A stretch of DNA of 39,759 nt. Origin: Bacteroidales bacterium (GTDB lineage Bacteria > Bacteroidota > Bacteroidia > Bacteroidales > UBA932). The translations under genes were made by a program, and so were the position numbers. Numbering within the stretch: the first letter of the stretch is position 1; each line of letters opens with the position of its first letter. Of the stretch, positions 37,831 to 39,759 are shown piece by piece. Below the pieces are notes generated by a model. That model saw only the letters and a list, made by a program, of their open reading frames with translations. It ran no database searches and was not told the DNA's origin. The stretch lies in contig JAGCXV010000030.1 in the NCBI GenBank assembly GCA_017961175.1, positions 1 through 39,759 of the forward strand, written 5' to 3'.

Positions 37831-39759
37831 TTATCTTCTTCTTCCACCTCCACCACCTGGAGGGCCCCATCTGCCAGGACCACCACCACGTCTGGCATCA
37901 CGCATGCTAACTCCACCGAACGAGCCGAAGCGGTAAGTCAGTGTGAACATCAGGTAACGGCCGAGGGTATTGTTGGTAACATCCTCGAAATAGTTCTCGG
38001 AAGTATTCCTATATGTATTCTTTGACTTGTTGAGTATATCGTAAACCCTTACCTTGAAGGTGAATGCGTTTCTGAAGAAGGTCTTGGAAACCTCGCCGTT
38101 CCAGATGGTCTGGCTCTGTCCGTACCCGGAAGAATAACCGTTATAGAATCTGCGGGTTATATCAGTCGTAATGTTGAAGGTCTTGAGGAATGTCCAGTTT
38201 ACGCTTGCGGAAACCCTGTTGTTCCAGGTCTGAACATCGTCCAGGCTCTTTACGCTGTACCAGGCGTTACGGAAATTGGTTCCGCCGCCGATCCATGCCT
38301 CAAAGTTGTCGATTCTATAGGTAAGGCGGAGATTCAGCATAACATTCAGGTTCTTGGTCTCATTCTCGGCAAAGTCCCCCGCAGTTGCAACATAGCTGAT
38401 TCCGTTGCCGAAGCTGAATCTGGAGAACACGTTGACGGTGAAATCACTCTTGGCAATCTTGGAGTTATAGAAGATTCCGCCGGAGAAATTATAGATTCCC
38501 TTGTCGGCATTAATATACTTGCTATGCTGGACTCCGTCTTCGTCGTATCTCTTCTGGTTGATGATGCTCTTTGTAGTGTAGGAAGTCTCGAAGTTGAATC
38601 CTAAGAAGCTGAAGTTCTTGCGGTTGTTGGTCCTGTACTCTCCGCCGATACGGTGGGAGAATGAAGGGTTCAGCTTATCGTTTCCTTCCTGGACATACAG
38701 AGGGTTGGAGTTATCCGGAATAGGGAGCAACTGGTTCAGATTCGGCTGGTTGGTTCTTCCCCAGTAGTAGAGCCTGAGGAACCTGTCCTGGGAAATCCTG
38801 TAGTCCAGTCTGGCGCTTGGAGAAAAGTTGGTTACGGAATAAGAGGTATCCCTGCCCCTTCCGATCGTAGTGGTCTTTGAAGGAGAGGCGCTGAAACCGA
38901 ACATGAAGTTATATTTCTCCTCCTGCTTCCTCAAGGCGATCTCCGCCCTCTGATTCTGGAAGTCACTTGTATAGCGGCTTGAATATTCGTCGTTGTGGAT
39001 TGAATATGTGCCGGTTACAGGATCGTAGTCATTGGTCTCCTTTACAGCGTTGGAATGGTTGAGACTGTAGCGGTATGAACCCTGGATGAAGTAGTTCTTT
39101 CCCAGAGGCTCGGTGTAGGTTCCGGCAAATCCGAACTGGTTGGATCTCTGGTTCTGGTGGTAACCCTGGTTGATTCCGTCTACCCTGCTTATGATGCCTT
39201 CGTTGAAATAATTGGTCTCGGAGATGTTGAAACCGTCCGAAGAGTTGTTGGAGAAGGCGTAGTTGACCCTGAAAGTGAGGGTTCTGCCCGGTTTCCACAG
39301 TCTCTGCCTCCACATAAGCCTTCCACCTACCTGGAGAGAATTGTTGTCACCGAATGAGGAATTGAATCCACGGTTGGTGGAATCCGCTCCACGAAGAGTG
39401 TAGAAGCTGTTCCTCGGGTCAAAATCTCCGCTTCCCACTCTTAGATAAGGACGGAACACGAATGAGGTCGCATCTGTAGGTTTGTATTCTATCTCGCTGT
39501 CGAACCTGTGGCCCTGCGTCGAGGTATTCTGCGTTCCGTCAGACCAGTTGTTCTGGTTCAGAGTCTCTGACAGTATGGTGGTACGGTCCTTGGTCTCAAG
39601 GACATCCTTGTTTGAAGTCGAGAAAAGGTAACTGGTGTTGACCTTGAGTTTCTTGTTCTGGGACTGGTAGTTGAGGTTGGATCCGAGCATCTTGGATGCG
39701 GTGATTCCGTTTCCGGTCCAGGAGAATCCGCCACGGCCTCCTCCGCCGCCGCCCATCAT
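37831..39759 (-). CDS. outer-membrane beta-barrel protein, paralogue, N-terminus beyond window
   Basis: The C-terminal 642 residues of a protein paralogous to the 35130-37829 product; the frame is open to the window edge, so the signal peptide, plug and sandwich domains lie outside. The barrel sections align well (for example LNQLLPIPDNSNPLYVQEGN against LNQLLPLKDNSNPLVIQEGN). Unlike its partner it has about 28 residues after the final YRFG: a Gly/Arg/Pro tail ending PPGGGGGRRR. The 5' visible part is also Gly-rich. It is the upstream gene of the pair, with 1 nt between stop and start, so they form an operon. Confidence 0.87.
   Translation of the reverse strand: MMGGGGGGRGGFSWTGNGITASKMLGSNLNYQSQNKKLKVNTSYLFSTSNKDVLETKDRTTILSETLNQNNWSDGTQNTSTQGHRFDSEIEYKPTDATSFVFRPYLRVGSGDFDPRNSFYTLRGADSTNRGFNSSFGDNNSLQVGGRLMWRQRLWKPGRTLTFRVNYAFSNNSSDGFNISETNYFNEGIISRVDGINQGYHQNQRSNQFGFAGTYTEPLGKNYFIQGSYRYSLNHSNAVKETNDYDPVTGTYSIHNDEYSSRYTSDFQNQRAEIALRKQEEKYNFMFGFSASPSKTTTIGRGRDTSYSVTNFSPSARLDYRISQDRFLRLYYWGRTNQPNLNQLLPIPDNSNPLYVQEGNDKLNPSFSHRIGGEYRTNNRKNFSFLGFNFETSYTTKSIINQKRYDEDGVQHSKYINADKGIYNFSGGIFYNSKIAKSDFTVNVFSRFSFGNGISYVATAGDFAENETKNLNVMLNLRLTYRIDNFEAWIGGGTNFRNAWYSVKSLDDVQTWNNRVSASVNWTFLKTFNITTDITRRFYNGYSSGYGQSQTIWNGEVSKTFFRNAFTFKVRVYDILNKSKNTYRNTSENYFEDVTNNTLGRYLMFTLTYRFGSFGGVSMRDARRGGGPGRWGPPGGGGGRRR

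Noticed and set aside
1-39759. tRNA, rRNA, CRISPR array, transposase or integrase
   Set aside because: None was seen on either strand; no attachment-site repeats at the island edges could be identified by eye.

Overview
The window looks like a chromosomal segment of a Bacteroidota bacterium, most likely order Bacteroidales from a gut- or rumen-type lineage. The signs are many promoters with a TAnnTTTG -7 box in place of a -10 TATAAT, little Shine-Dalgarno sequence before starts, SusC/OMP-type beta-barrel proteins, Bacteroidota-type small lipoproteins, and a polA / sigma factor / rsmG / rpmH core. I cannot name genus or species. No tRNA, rRNA, CRISPR array, integrase or transposase was seen, and no gap longer than 300 bases lacks a gene.

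Bases 1-6010 are an accessory island. After a partial unknown gene comes a RhuM-Fic fusion with a palindromic promoter. A compact set of genes follows: two distantly related paralogues of unknown function (1455-2123 minus, 2952-3593 plus), an unknown protein (2178-2717 minus), a DnaQ-like exonuclease, a minimal SprT-like zinc peptidase, a DNPH1-like nucleotide hydrolase and a WYL transcription regulator. Three copies of one interrupted palindrome, CTCTGCC-N7-GGCAGAG, sit in this set. Each lies exactly 12 nt upstream of a TTTG promoter box, in front of the WYL gene and in front of both divergent operons. This ties the genes into one predicted WYL-controlled regulon, and I consider it the best candidate for an undescribed, probably defence- or DNA-damage-related, system.

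Bases 6065-9893 hold an O6-alkylguanine-DNA alkyltransferase with a histone-H1-like tail, a secreted thioredoxin-fold protein, an exported nitroreductase and a PreA-type dihydropyrimidine dehydrogenase. Bases 9904-13475 hold an exported unknown protein and two tail-to-tail ATPases of the archaeal-ATPase type, each preceded by three short tandem repeats. Bases 13641-15132 hold microproteins, a zinc ribbon and a DUF445 membrane protein. Bases 15194-18301 form a mostly AT-rich, tightly coupled unit: a membrane-anchored Arf-like GTPase, a tail-anchored protein, unknown proteins and, at its GC-richer end, a stand-alone LHH-family nuclease toxin domain.

Bases 18492-23452 encode surface and signalling proteins with eukaryote-like modules (WG repeat, Ser/Thr kinase, LRR lipoprotein with an EF-hand, tandem-repeat secreted protein). 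Bases 23454-35158 are mostly housekeeping: YbaK deacylase, YeiH transporter, trpS, a TlpA-like thioredoxin, an ABC ATPase, queD, polA, an ECF-type sigma factor, rsmG, rpmH, a PASTA protein and an RluD-type pseudouridine synthase. The window ends in two tandem paralogous outer-membrane beta-barrel proteins on the minus strand, the second cut by the window edge.
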